The notes: a model not told the origin generated them from the letters alone. DNA of 10,252 nucleotides from Candidatus Woesearchaeota archaeon (GCA_023701075.1 JAMPXQ010000035.1:1-10252); one strand, 5' to 3'. Positions 1 through 6,967 are shown, counted from the stretch's first letter. Numbers and translations: made by a program.

Positions 1-897
1 ATAATCCTGGTGCCATACATTCTCTGGTTTCTTGAAAGAACTAACACCTATTGTCCCACCGAAATGATCGTTCCTGCCTAAAGCGATATGCGGACCCAGC
101 TTCTCATCCAGCAATGTTCTGCCACATGGTTCTATCCCATATCTTCCGAGAACTCCTATAGCCAATTCTGCTATGTTACCTACTGCAGGATCATTAGATA
201 TCCTTTTCATAAGTGCTGTCTCCTTATCTGCTGAGACTATCCTGTTATTTTCGACTTTATAAACTACGACTTCACTCTTTGGAGTCTCCTGGATAGGAAG
301 GAACCCTTGAGTCCCACTATCGATATCTTTAGGTGATATGAAAGTCTCGCCGCTTGGAAGATTTATAATCCTGCCTTTTTTTGAGCAGTCCCCATCATCC
401 CTAAGGACTTTCATGCCTCTTAGGTCAAAATGAAGGTCATATCTCTTCCCTTCCACTTCAAACACTATGTGGCTCGACTCTCCGAAATCTATCGCTGCCA
501 CATCTTTTTTCAATTTATTGAAATCAATCTCCAGTGCTGGGAGCATCTCTTTTGTGAACCCAGGCATTGTTGCACCCCTGAACCCATATTTCTTTGCAAG
601 CTTTGAGAGCGGAGCTGTAGGGGAGAATTCTGAGAGCGCTATGAGGATATCGAACTTCGCAAGCAATGAAACAAGAGGAACTATCTTCCTTTCATATACG
701 CATACTTGCGGCAGGTCTGCATTGTTTGAATAGGTAGCTTCGTAGGACGCAAGGGAATGGCCCTTACTTATCCTACTAGCCAAGGATATACGATAATCCC
801 AATCAGGATCTGATTTCTTTGGGATATCATAGAGGAACAATACTTTCTCAGAGTCCTTCTTTTGGAAGACCTGCTTGAGCAAATTGTCTATATCCAT
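1..897 (-). CDS. M29-family metallo-aminopeptidase (COG2309-like), 3' end beyond window
   Basis: The frame is open from an ATG at 897 to the left edge (299 codons) and lacks its C terminus. Family knowledge: M29 enzymes are cytoplasmic two-metal exopeptidases that remove N-terminal residues from peptides. The diagnostic C-terminal motifs are visible in order: NLPSGE (179-184), an AELAIG segment (243-248, Glu244), DEKLGPHIALGR (264-275, His270), FGG (279-281) and WHQD (295-298, His296 and Asp298). By analogy with AmpS/aminopeptidase T, Glu184, Glu244, His270, His296 and Asp298 should bind the metals, so the site looks complete although the frame is cut just after the last ligand. Residues 1-130 form the alpha/beta N-terminal part. 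No signal peptide or membrane segment is seen. The start is supported by an A/T box at 928-939 and an AGGA six bases before the ATG. It is divergent from the gene at 980. Substrate preference cannot be told. Confidence 0.85.
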   Translation of the reverse strand, partial: MDIDNLLKQVFQKKDSEKVLFLYDIPKKSDPDWDYRISLASRISKGHSLASYEATYSNNADLPQVCVYERKIVPLVSLLAKFDILIALSEFSPTAPLSKLAKKYGFRGATMPGFTKEMLPALEIDFNKLKKDVAAIDFGESSHIVFEVEGKRYDLHFDLRGMKVLRDDGDCSKKGRIINLPSGETFISPKDIDSGTQGFLPIQETPKSEVVVYKVENNRIVSADKETALMKRISNDPAVGNIAELAIGVLGRYGIEPCGRTLLDEKLGPHIALGRNDHFGGTIGVSSFKKPENVWHQDY

Positions 898-927
898 AGA
901 AAATCCTACTCCTCTCTTGTTAATAAG

Positions 928-939
928 CTTTTATATTTG
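928..939 (-). promoter_or_regulatory. TATA-like box for the M29 aminopeptidase
   Basis: Read on the minus strand this is CAAATATAAAAG, a good archaeal TATA box. Its centre is about 37 bases before the ATG at 897, so the predicted transcript start is near 908 and the leader is about 10 bases. It shares the 82-base divergent spacer with the promoter for the gene at 980. Confidence 0.55.
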
Positions 940-947
940 AAACCATA

Positions 948-958
948 CTTTTTTATAG
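948..958 (+). promoter_or_regulatory. TATA-like box for the MBL-fold gene (leaderless)
   Basis: The sequence CTTTTTTATAG is centred about 27 bases before the ATG at 980, which places transcription initiation at or next to the start codon. No Shine-Dalgarno sequence precedes the ATG, so leaderless translation is inferred. Confidence 0.55.
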
Positions 959-979
959 CTGTAACCATTCAATAATAGT

Positions 980-1771
980 ATGAATTCACGTATACTGTTT
1001 CTAGGGACTGCAGGGGACTCGTTTGTCATCGGAAAGCAGAGGAGAAATTCCGGAGGCATATTGTTCAGCTATGGAGAGACGCAGTTCCATATAGACCCAG
1101 GGCCAGGGGCACTTGTGATGGCAAGGCTCACTGACGCCAATCTTAGGGAAAATACTGCCATTCTAATCACAAAGGATGAACTTGGAAGAGCCAATGATGT
1201 AAATGCGGTGATATCTGCCATGACCCATGATGGGTTTGACAAGAGAGGTGTGCTCATCGCACCAGAAAAGCTCATCAATGGCGAAGGTTTTGGGCATAAG
1301 AAATATCTTGAATTCCTTGAGAGAGCAATCAATATCGAGATCACAAAAAAGATTGCCATAAATGACGTCGAGATCGAGATAATAGACCTTGACGAAGATA
1401 ATTTCGGATATAAGATACTCACACCAAGATTCAATCTGGCCTATATCCCTGAGACAGGGAATGTAAACAGACTCACTGAGCTTAATGAGATAGACATACT
1501 GATACTGAATGTAAAAGAACCAAAGGAAAACGAAAGATCAGACTGCCTATATCCTGCAGCTGCTGAACTGATAATCAAAAAAATAAAACCCCAGCTCACA
1601 CTCTTGACTGGATTTGGCACAAAAATGCTTGAAGCTGACCCGCTATATGAAGCCAGAGAGATGCAAAAGAATACAAATACCCAAATCATTGCAGTCAAAG
1701 ACGGGATGAGCATAAATCCAACTTCTTTTGCAGCGACCATGAGACAGAAGAAACTTAACACCTTCCAATAA
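980..1771 (+). CDS. Metallo-beta-lactamase-fold protein lacking all metal ligands (probable pseudoenzyme)
   Basis: This 263-residue protein has the MBL-fold plan: an N-terminal FLGTAGD strand-turn (7-13), a HIDPGPGALVMA segment (37-48), ILITKDELGRANDVNAVI (61-78), and a C-terminal QIIAVKDGMSI (235-245). Family knowledge: active members carry T-H-x-H-x-D-H at the third position, then a GD(T/S) ligand loop and a late histidine. Here the first motif reads TKDELGR (64-70), so His, His, Asp and His become Lys, Glu, Gly and Arg. The second loop reads PETG (157-160), and the late THFG-type motif reads TGFG (210-213). No canonical ligand remains, while the scaffold and the flanking NDVNAVI stay intact. 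A hydrolytic role is therefore unlikely; a regulatory or binding role is inferred. It has no signal peptide, so it is likely cytoplasmic. It is leaderless and first in a plus-strand run. Confidence 0.75.
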   Translation: MNSRILFLGTAGDSFVIGKQRRNSGGILFSYGETQFHIDPGPGALVMARLTDANLRENTAILITKDELGRANDVNAVISAMTHDGFDKRGVLIAPEKLINGEGFGHKKYLEFLERAINIEITKKIAINDVEIEIIDLDEDNFGYKILTPRFNLAYIPETGNVNRLTELNEIDILILNVKEPKENERSDCLYPAAAELIIKKIKPQLTLLTGFGTKMLEADPLYEAREMQKNTNTQIIAVKDGMSINPTSFAATMRQKKLNTFQ

Positions 1772-1778
1772 GCAAAAT

Positions 1779-1788
1779 GTTTTTAAAA
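1779..1788 (+). promoter_or_regulatory. TATA-like box for the 112-residue membrane protein
   Basis: An A/T-rich element containing GTTTTTAAAA is centred about 26 bases before the ATG at 1810, in the 38-base gap after the preceding stop codon. The spacing fits leaderless initiation, so the gene may be transcribed on its own as well as by read-through. The box is weak in isolation; the spacing is the main support. Confidence 0.45.
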
Positions 1789-1809
1789 CAGCAACACTTC
1801 TGAAATCAA

Positions 1810-2148
1810 ATGTTGTTTGCAACCCTAGGAAAATTGGACCTTATCACTGTCTTGATCCTTATGGGCGCAGCGATACTTCCGCAGAAACTGCTTTTCTATG
1901 CTGCTATGTACCTGATAATAAAAGGTGCACTCTTTGTGCTCATCAGCAGAGATTTCGCCAGCTATGGTGACCTGTTTTCAGGATTCTACCTGCTTGTATT
2001 CTCACTTGGAGTAAAAATCCCGCTGCTTCATCAGATAGTGTTCTTCTGGCTGCTGCAAAAAACCATCATGACTTTCATTGCAATAGGAATAAAACTGTTT
2101 GTATTCTACCATGAATATAAGCAGGAACTGCCTGCTTTCCTAAGGTAA
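1810..2148 (+). CDS. Small integral membrane protein of unknown function
   Basis: This 112-residue protein is almost wholly hydrophobic. Apparent membrane segments lie at about 8-24, 27-46, 54-72 and 75-100, making three or four spans, and the last may be a long or kinked helix with a proline at 71. Charged residues are few: Lys8, Asp10, Lys26, Lys38, Arg47, Asp48, Lys69, Lys84 and Lys95, then a polar tail with HEYKQE (101-106). There is no cleavable signal peptide or recognisable catalytic motif. The ATG at 1810 is supported by an A/T box about 26 bases upstream and the lack of any leader. It lies between the MBL-like gene and glucokinase on the same strand, but each neighbour has its own box, so a shared function is not implied. 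I do not recognise the family. Confidence 0.75.
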   Translation: MLFATLGKLDLITVLILMGAAILPQKLLFYAAMYLIIKGALFVLISRDFASYGDLFSGFYLLVFSLGVKIPLLHQIVFFWLLQKTIMTFIAIGIKLFVFYHEYKQELPAFLR

Positions 2149-2198
2149 GCTGCCTTCATCTGCGTTGTGACATCTTTTCTTCCTATAGTCTGTTGAAA

Positions 2199-2210
2199 AA
2201 TTTTATAAAG
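2199..2210 (+). promoter_or_regulatory. TATA-like box for glucokinase
   Basis: The element TTTTATAAAG (2201-2210), preceded by a purine-rich TTGAAAAA that could serve as the BRE, is centred about 26 bases before the ATG at 2232. This is the clearest TATA-like box in the window and predicts a leaderless or near-leaderless glucokinase mRNA. The 50 bases before it hold only a short T-rich patch (2173-2181) that might end the upstream transcript. Confidence 0.6.
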
Positions 2211-2231
2211 TGCGGATAGTTTAGTCATCAT

Positions 2232-3179
2232 ATGGAAGTCTTAGCACTGGATATCGGCGGAACAAACACTCGGATTGCGGTCATAGATGTTGATAAGAAG
2301 GTTTCAATAAAAAAGAAACTATTCATGCCAACAAGAGATGTCGGGAATGTCAGCAAAATAATCAATATGTTCGATAAAAAGATACAAAAGGCGTGCATAG
2401 GTGTTGCAGGACCTGTGACTGAAAACAGGGCAAAGCTCACCAATGCCAATCTGGTTGTGGATGTCGAACAACTAAAAAAAGAGACAAAACTAAAACAGAT
2501 AAAGATAGTGAATGATTTCCAAGCAATAGGCTTTGGCCTGGATTACATGAACAAATCTGATTTCAAGCACCTGCATCCTGGAAATGGATTCAAGACAAAT
2601 ATCAAGATGGCAATAGGCGCAGGAACCGGCCTAGGAAAGGTCCATATAATCGATGGGAAATTATTCGCATGCGAGCCTGGCTGGACAACTTTAGGCATAG
2701 AAGGGATAGAGGATTATGCCCTTGCCGACTACTTGATGCACAAGTACAACAGGCCTGTGTATTATGAAGATGTCCTCTCCGGAAGAGGACTCATAGACAT
2801 CTATGATTATCTTGAGATCAAAGCCAACCTTGAGACCAATATGAAAGTAAGGAAAGAGATCAAGGATGAACCGGTCCATAAAGCTAAAGTGCTAATCAAA
2901 TACAGCAAAAAAGACAAGCTATGCGACATGGCACTCAATATATTCACAAGGTTCTATGCAAGGTTCATCAGGGATTCCTGCCTTAACATCCTAACATCAC
3001 AAGTATATATCGTAGGCGGGATATCCATAGCCATACAGCCTTACCTAAAAAAACATTTCCTTGAGGAATTCACCAAGCATAACATATATAATTCACTCCT
3101 CAAGAAGGTGAAGATAGACCTCTGCCTTGATGAAAATGTCGGACTGATAGGAGCCGGTGCCATGGCCAGCAAATTGTAA
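2232..3179 (+). CDS. glk: Glucokinase-like sugar kinase, bacterial Glk family (PF02685 type)
   Basis: This 315-residue protein is close in length to E. coli Glk (321). The family phosphorylates glucose at C6 with ATP in the cytoplasm. Motifs in order: phosphate-1 loop DIGGTNTR (7-14); VAGPV (58-62) followed by LTNANLVVD; catalytic NDF (94-96, general base Asp95); GAGTGLG (129-135); EPGW (148-151); YEDVLSGRGLIDIYDYL (178-194, Glu179 matching the E. coli sugar ligand); VGG (261-263); and C-terminal GLIGAGA. The E. coli Glk sugar-binding segment reads EGGH, so the expected His is Trp151 here. That could change anomer or hexose preference. The start at 2232 is supported by a strong A/T box. The gene converges with the GH-A gene, with 21 bases between the stop codons. 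Archaea more often use ADP-dependent or ROK-type glucokinases, so acquisition from bacteria is plausible. Sure of the family, less sure of the substrate. Confidence 0.85.
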   Translation: MEVLALDIGGTNTRIAVIDVDKKVSIKKKLFMPTRDVGNVSKIINMFDKKIQKACIGVAGPVTENRAKLTNANLVVDVEQLKKETKLKQIKIVNDFQAIGFGLDYMNKSDFKHLHPGNGFKTNIKMAIGAGTGLGKVHIIDGKLFACEPGWTTLGIEGIEDYALADYLMHKYNRPVYYEDVLSGRGLIDIYDYLEIKANLETNMKVRKEIKDEPVHKAKVLIKYSKKDKLCDMALNIFTRFYARFIRDSCLNILTSQVYIVGGISIAIQPYLKKHFLEEFTKHNIYNSLLKKVKIDLCLDENVGLIGAGAMASKL

Positions 3180-3200
3180 CATTATAATTAGCTACTACCC

Positions 3201-4133
3201 TTATGCGCACTTAAACCTATACAATAGTTTTTTTCCAAAAGAATTCAATTCTCCTTCATTATCTAATACTGCAAAAGTAAGTTCTGGATTGAATCTAGAA
3301 TATACCTTTCCATATGGCCCTATCAAATCCCATATGAAGAAAGGAATAGACTCTTTGCTGCAAAGAGAGTATAACTCAAAATAGACATCTGCTATCTCTT
3401 CTTCTTTCAGATAGACGTATTTTCGGCTTATGCCGAATTCTGTTATCCATATAGGTTTATTTAGAGTCTTAGAATATGCTATAGCATCCTTAAATCTCTC
3501 TTTGAAATGCCTCAAATAAAAACTATAGTCCCTTATACCAAAATAACAATACTTATCATATGGATGAAAATTAACAATGTCTACGTGATCCCCTATACCT
3601 CTAGCTAAAACGTCTTTCTCAAACCTGGATCTCACAATATTAAAAAAACTTATATCATCATCTCCTGCCACGCCTCCAAAGACAATCTTATTCTTTGGAT
3701 TTATTCCCTTTAACAACTGAGAGGCATCCTTAAGCATTATCCCATATTCCTGCGGACTTGGCTTGGCCTGCCAGAACCTGGCTGAATTCGGCTCGTTCCA
3801 TATCTCCCAATGATCTATCTCAGCATAACGAGATACTATATTCTTGATAAATCTCAGGTAGCTCTTCTCCTTGCCGAATATGCTTGAATAATTCCTATCA
3901 AGAAATATGCTTGTCTTCATAACCCCTGGGACTTCACCATACAACAACCCTAATATCTTAATACCTGCTTCACTAAGCTTTGCAACTAAAATATCCAGCT
4001 TTTTCCTATCAAAATTATAAAAATCGAACCCTAATCTCACCCATTCGACATCCAATTCTAAAAGCCTCTTAACAATTATAGCTGAGTCATGCTCAAACTT
4101 AGGCACCAGATTAATCCCTAGATTCTTTATCAT
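3201..4133 (-). CDS. Clan GH-A (TIM-barrel) glycoside hydrolase
   Basis: This 310-residue protein has the two signature glutamates of retaining clan GH-A enzymes. The acid/base Glu114 is in WEIWNEPN (109-116), on strand 4, and the nucleophile Glu232 is in WITEFG (229-234), on strand 7. Other barrel motifs are VRLGFDFY (32-39), NFHPYD (188-193) and FFIWDL (265-270). The layout resembles GH5, GH39 and related cellulase-superfamily enzymes; the exact family and sugar cannot be assigned. There is no signal peptide or membrane span, so it appears cytoplasmic, unlike most polysaccharide-degrading relatives. Its ATG overlaps the stop of the protease gene in an ATGA, which suggests translational coupling. 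It is last in the five-gene minus operon. Four counted 60-base blocks outside the acid/base motif region are about 30-35% G+C, against about 40-42% in two blocks of the upstream GT-B gene, which hints at separate ancestry. Confidence 0.8.
   Translation of the reverse strand: MIKNLGINLVPKFEHDSAIIVKRLLELDVEWVRLGFDFYNFDRKKLDILVAKLSEAGIKILGLLYGEVPGVMKTSIFLDRNYSSIFGKEKSYLRFIKNIVSRYAEIDHWEIWNEPNSARFWQAKPSPQEYGIMLKDASQLLKGINPKNKIVFGGVAGDDDISFFNIVRSRFEKDVLARGIGDHVDIVNFHPYDKYCYFGIRDYSFYLRHFKERFKDAIAYSKTLNKPIWITEFGISRKYVYLKEEEIADVYFELYSLCSKESIPFFIWDLIGPYGKVYSRFNPELTFAVLDNEGELNSFGKKLLYRFKCA
3228..3234 (+). terminator. T7 tract, possible terminator for glucokinase
   Basis: Seven consecutive T residues lie about 50 bases past the glucokinase stop. 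Archaeal polymerase can terminate on T-runs without a hairpin. The run is inside the 3' end of the opposite-strand GH-A gene, where it encodes part of a GKK segment, so it may be coincidental. Confidence 0.3.
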
Positions 4134-5056
4134 AGCAACATGACAACTGCATATCCTATCAGACAGCCTGCTGTGATAAACGGCATCGCCGGATAGAATT
4201 TCCCTTTCTCGCTCTTCAAGAACAAGAGGTATAGCGCCATGCCTGAAAACAATGGTATCAATAATGCCTTGAAATATGCCATCTCACTGCTCAGACCTGC
4301 CTTTATCAGATACGTCATGACACTTCCTGCAAACAACAAAGGAAATGCTATATCTCCACCACCTAAAATCGCTGTCTTCACTTCTTTTTGGTCAAGCGAG
4401 AGTGGAATCTTGCTCTGCACCTTTACAACTCTCACCTTATCTTTCTTTGCCATAGCCTCAGATTTATATGGTATCACAAGACCTGCAAACATCTTATTCT
4501 CTGTCTGCGCCTTTGCAAGAGTTATCATGTGCTTGCTCTTCCATACTGCAATCGCATCATAGATGGATATGGCAACCAGAAGCATTATACCCCAGAACAC
4601 GTCAAACATAGGAGATATCAGGATCGCTATGCCTGAATATATCAATATCTCTGTAAAATTATGGATAATTGGATTAGGCTTATATATCTTCCATACTGTC
4701 AAAACCAATGATACCAAAAGTGACATCCCATCGCTCAAAAAGACTGAAAGCGAAATTGAAAGCGAACCTAAGATAGCCAGGAAAAACCATGCTTTCCATA
4801 CCTTGAACAATCTGAACTTTATCAATAGCAGCAACAGGCCTGTACCTACAAGAATCATTATCATGATATAATTGAAAGAATCCTGGCCTTCCATCTGTGG
4901 CCTTCCTGTGATAGGCTCCTCATATCTCACAGTTATCACTCCTGTGTCTGATGTCTTTATCTCAGAGATTGTCTGATTCAATAGGAAAAGCCCTATAAGC
5001 TGCGTCACAAAAAAAAGCGCTACCAAGTAATAAGTTATCTTAAGATCGTGTTTCAT
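4130..5056 (-). CDS. Presenilin-like A22 intramembrane aspartyl protease
   Basis: This 308-residue polytopic protein matches the archaeal presenilin/signal-peptide-peptidase-like family (COG3389, MEROPS A22). About nine membrane segments are visible: roughly 8-27, 63-80, 88-107, 109-123, 136-151, 152-172, 229-248, 261-280 and 287-307. The catalytic signatures are all present: YD in segment 6 (Tyr166-Asp167), GGGD at the start of segment 7 (232-235, Asp235), and PAMP (289-292) as the PAL equivalent in segment 9. A hydrophilic loop (173-228) lies between the catalytic helices, as in the family, and an external-type loop (28-62) follows helix 1. Family knowledge: such enzymes cut transmembrane helices of other proteins or remnant signal peptides. 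It starts inside the upstream GT-B gene (17-base overlap) and its stop overlaps the GH-A start by four bases. Its substrate is unknown; a membrane or glycosylated surface protein is only a guess from context. Confidence 0.88.
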   Translation of the reverse strand: MKHDLKITYYLVALFFVTQLIGLFLLNQTISEIKTSDTGVITVRYEEPITGRPQMEGQDSFNYIMIMILVGTGLLLLLIKFRLFKVWKAWFFLAILGSLSISLSVFLSDGMSLLVSLVLTVWKIYKPNPIIHNFTEILIYSGIAILISPMFDVFWGIMLLVAISIYDAIAVWKSKHMITLAKAQTENKMFAGLVIPYKSEAMAKKDKVRVVKVQSKIPLSLDQKEVKTAILGGGDIAFPLLFAGSVMTYLIKAGLSSEMAYFKALLIPLFSGMALYLLFLKSEKGKFYPAMPFITAGCLIGYAVVMLL

Positions 5057-6128
5057 GCTTTATCAATTCCATAAACTTCTTGACGCTCTCTTCTGTCCTA
5101 TATCTTGCCTTAAATCCAGGAAAACGCGAAGCTATCTCCAAATCCTTGCCTAAATTCAAATGCTCCAACTGCTTGCAGTAGAAGTTTCCCTGCTTGAGAT
5201 GATATTCTGCCAGATACTCCTGCTCCGGCTGGCCTTTGGTCGGGATAAGCAAGGCTCTCTTCCCTAGCTGTGCCAAATCCATAAGTGTCGTATATCCTGA
5301 CCTTGTGATTATCAGCTTTGAACGATTCATCATCTCTGTCTGTGCATCCTTATCCAAGAAACCATATATTGTGACGTTTCCAACCTTCTTCACTGTCTTT
5401 TTTTCAGGCTTCCCAAGCCCTATCACTATAGTCTTATCCTTCAGCGATTTCACTTCATCAAGCACAATCTTCTCAAATACTGTCCTTTGAGGCTCTGGAC
5501 CTGAGACTGAGAAAAAATAATCGATATCTTCCTTCACTTTATTCTTCTCTATCATCGATAATATGCCAAGGTATTCAATATCCTCCTTCCTAAGGTATTT
5601 GAAATTATGCGTATACTCCCCTGCCAATGAATCCTCTTCAAAATCTGGTATAAGCAGTTTCCTAAATTTACTCCTGAATGCATAGAATGCAAACTCTGTT
5701 ATCATCTCGCTTGATTTGAGGAATCCAGACAGAGGGATCTTTATATGATGGCACAAGAGATATGACGGCGTCCTTGAACTATATATCCCAAACCGCGTAT
5801 CTGTTATTATCAGATCGAAATTATGCTCACTGCTTATCTTCTGGAACTTTATGTGCTCATCTGCGAACTCTTTCAGATACAGCGGAAGATACATCATGAA
5901 CCTGTTCACTGAGACGCTCTTGGCTGTAAAGACTGTGTGCTGAAAAGAATAATCCGGGAGGGTTATATATTCCTCTACCTTATCCCCATATGTCCCCTTA
6001 AGAAAATCAAGAGCCCTGTAATTGCTCAAGATAAATATCCTGTTTTTTGGCATCATCGCATTAATCAGAGGTATGCACCTGGTCGCGTGGCCAAGACCAT
6101 TTGAATTTATGGCAAACAGTATTTTCAT
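5040..6128 (-). CDS. GT-B glycosyltransferase, MurG/GT28-like (PF13528 type)
   Basis: From the ATG at 6128 this protein has 362 residues in two Rossmann-like halves. The N-terminal half begins KILFAINSNGLGHATR, with the glycine-rich GLGHATR (11-17) typical of GT-B acceptor domains in the MurG and PF13528 groups. The C-terminal donor half holds RSGYTTLMDLAQLGKRALLIP (276-296) and KGQPEQEYLAEY (298-309), which match the nucleotide-sugar-binding loop (S/A-G-x-x-T and the late Q/E pair). No membrane helix is present, so it probably works at the inner face of the membrane or in the cytoplasm. Acceptor and donor cannot be read. A TTG at 6131 is in frame, but I prefer the ATG because an A/T box at 6151-6158 is about 26 bases upstream, giving a leaderless start. 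The C terminus overlaps the protease start by 17 bases. Confidence 0.82.
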   Translation of the reverse strand: MKILFAINSNGLGHATRCIPLINAMMPKNRIFILSNYRALDFLKGTYGDKVEEYITLPDYSFQHTVFTAKSVSVNRFMMYLPLYLKEFADEHIKFQKISSEHNFDLIITDTRFGIYSSRTPSYLLCHHIKIPLSGFLKSSEMITEFAFYAFRSKFRKLLIPDFEEDSLAGEYTHNFKYLRKEDIEYLGILSMIEKNKVKEDIDYFFSVSGPEPQRTVFEKIVLDEVKSLKDKTIVIGLGKPEKKTVKKVGNVTIYGFLDKDAQTEMMNRSKLIITRSGYTTLMDLAQLGKRALLIPTKGQPEQEYLAEYHLKQGNFYCKQLEHLNLGKDLEIASRFPGFKARYRTEESVKKFMELIKHETRS

Positions 6129-6150
6129 CAATATCCATTATATGAATAGG

Positions 6151-6158
6151 GTTAAAAA
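6151..6158 (-). promoter_or_regulatory. Weak TATA-like box ahead of the GT-B gene
   Basis: On the minus strand TTTTTAAC is centred about 26 bases before the ATG at 6128. It sits across the 3' end of the hydrolase gene and the 32-base gap. It suggests an internal promoter giving the three downstream genes separate expression, but the match is weak. Confidence 0.35.
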
Positions 6159-6160
6159 CA

Positions 6161-6967
6161 TTACTGTTTTAAGAATTCGTGCATTGCTGATTTTATTTTG
6201 GATACCGAATTCAGGATCGGAAGATGATTTGAATCAAGAAGCATCAACCTTGAGTTCTTCACCAGAAGATTCATCTTCACTGCTGCATCTTTTGGGATTA
6301 TCAGATCCTTCTTACCCTGTATTATGAGAAGAGGGACTGCACATGATGCCAACACCTTCTCATAGTTCTGCGAAAGCAGGTCCTTGAAAAAAGGAAGGAT
6401 AGTCCTAAGCGATGTCACGCGCACATCGTGGTATATCCTCTTGAGATCCAAGTCATGGGACTTCTTAAAGACCCTATAATCCAGATGCAGCTTGTTCTTC
6501 TCGAAACTTAAAGGATAGAACAATATTGCCATCACTGAATACAGGAAATATAATATCAATGACATTATGAACCGCATATCTTTCTTCGCGAAATCAAAAC
6601 CTGTGCTTATGAACACCAGTTTCTCCACATATTCAGGATATCTCTTATAGAACTCCATAGACACGACACATCCAAAACAATGCCCGACAAATACCGCTTT
6701 CTGTATCCCAAGACTATCCAATATCTCTTTTATGTGATCTGCTGACGCCTCTAAGGTATATTTTGACTTATCAATTGGCTTATCAGACAGGCCATGCCCT
6801 ATTATATCTATCAATAATATGCCATAACCTTTCTTCCTGAAATAAGGATATAACTGGTCCCATGCTGAACTGCTTCCTGTGAAACCATGCAGAAAAACCA
6901 GACATGACCTATCCCCTGGCTTATAGTCATACCAGATGTCCACTTCATCTTTTGACCTTAGAATCAT
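6161..6967 (-). CDS. Alpha/beta hydrolase with Cys in the nucleophile elbow
   Basis: This 268-residue protein has a standard alpha/beta-hydrolase plan: oxyanion-hole HGFTGSS (27-33), GHGLSDKP (57-64), nucleophile elbow GHCFG (95-99), acid in GKKDLIIP (218-225, Asp221), and histidine in SNHLP (246-250, His248). The expected Ser is Cys97 (codon TGT at 6677-6679), giving a Cys-Asp-His triad such as that of dienelactone hydrolase; a single base would restore Ser. The cap region contains about 20 consecutive hydrophobic residues (133-152), long enough to enter a membrane and suggesting a lipid-like substrate. Family members are esterases, lipases, thioesterases or C-C hydrolases; the substrate is unknown. 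A GAGGGAG a few bases before the ATG at 6967 is a plausible ribosome binding site, as expected for an internal operon gene, and the start overlaps the upstream GT-A gene by 23 bases. Confidence 0.82.
   Translation of the reverse strand: MILRSKDEVDIWYDYKPGDRSCLVFLHGFTGSSSAWDQLYPYFRKKGYGILLIDIIGHGLSDKPIDKSKYTLEASADHIKEILDSLGIQKAVFVGHCFGCVVSMEFYKRYPEYVEKLVFISTGFDFAKKDMRFIMSLILYFLYSVMAILFYPLSFEKNKLHLDYRVFKKSHDLDLKRIYHDVRVTSLRTILPFFKDLLSQNYEKVLASCAVPLLIIQGKKDLIIPKDAAVKMNLLVKNSRLMLLDSNHLPILNSVSKIKSAMHEFLKQ

Noticed and set aside
467..733. 88-codon plus-strand open frame
   Set aside because: It lies antisense to the M29 gene, which has clear family motifs in its own frame; no promoter or recognisable protein pattern.
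1069..1761. Two minus-strand open frames inside the MBL-like gene
   Set aside because: They are shadows of the coding strand, have no A/T box or ribosome site, and show low-complexity Ser/Phe-rich sequence typical of antisense frames.
3157..3384. 75-codon plus-strand open frame after glucokinase
   Set aside because: It begins inside the glucokinase 3' end and runs antisense to the GH-A gene; no start signal.
4239..4871. Three overlapping plus-strand open frames over the protease gene
   Set aside because: They are antisense to a nine-span membrane protein with all catalytic motifs; such regions often leave long complementary frames.
6129..6131. TTG at 6131 as the GT-B start
   Set aside because: The adjacent ATG at 6128 is a stronger start and fits the spacing from the A/T box equally well.
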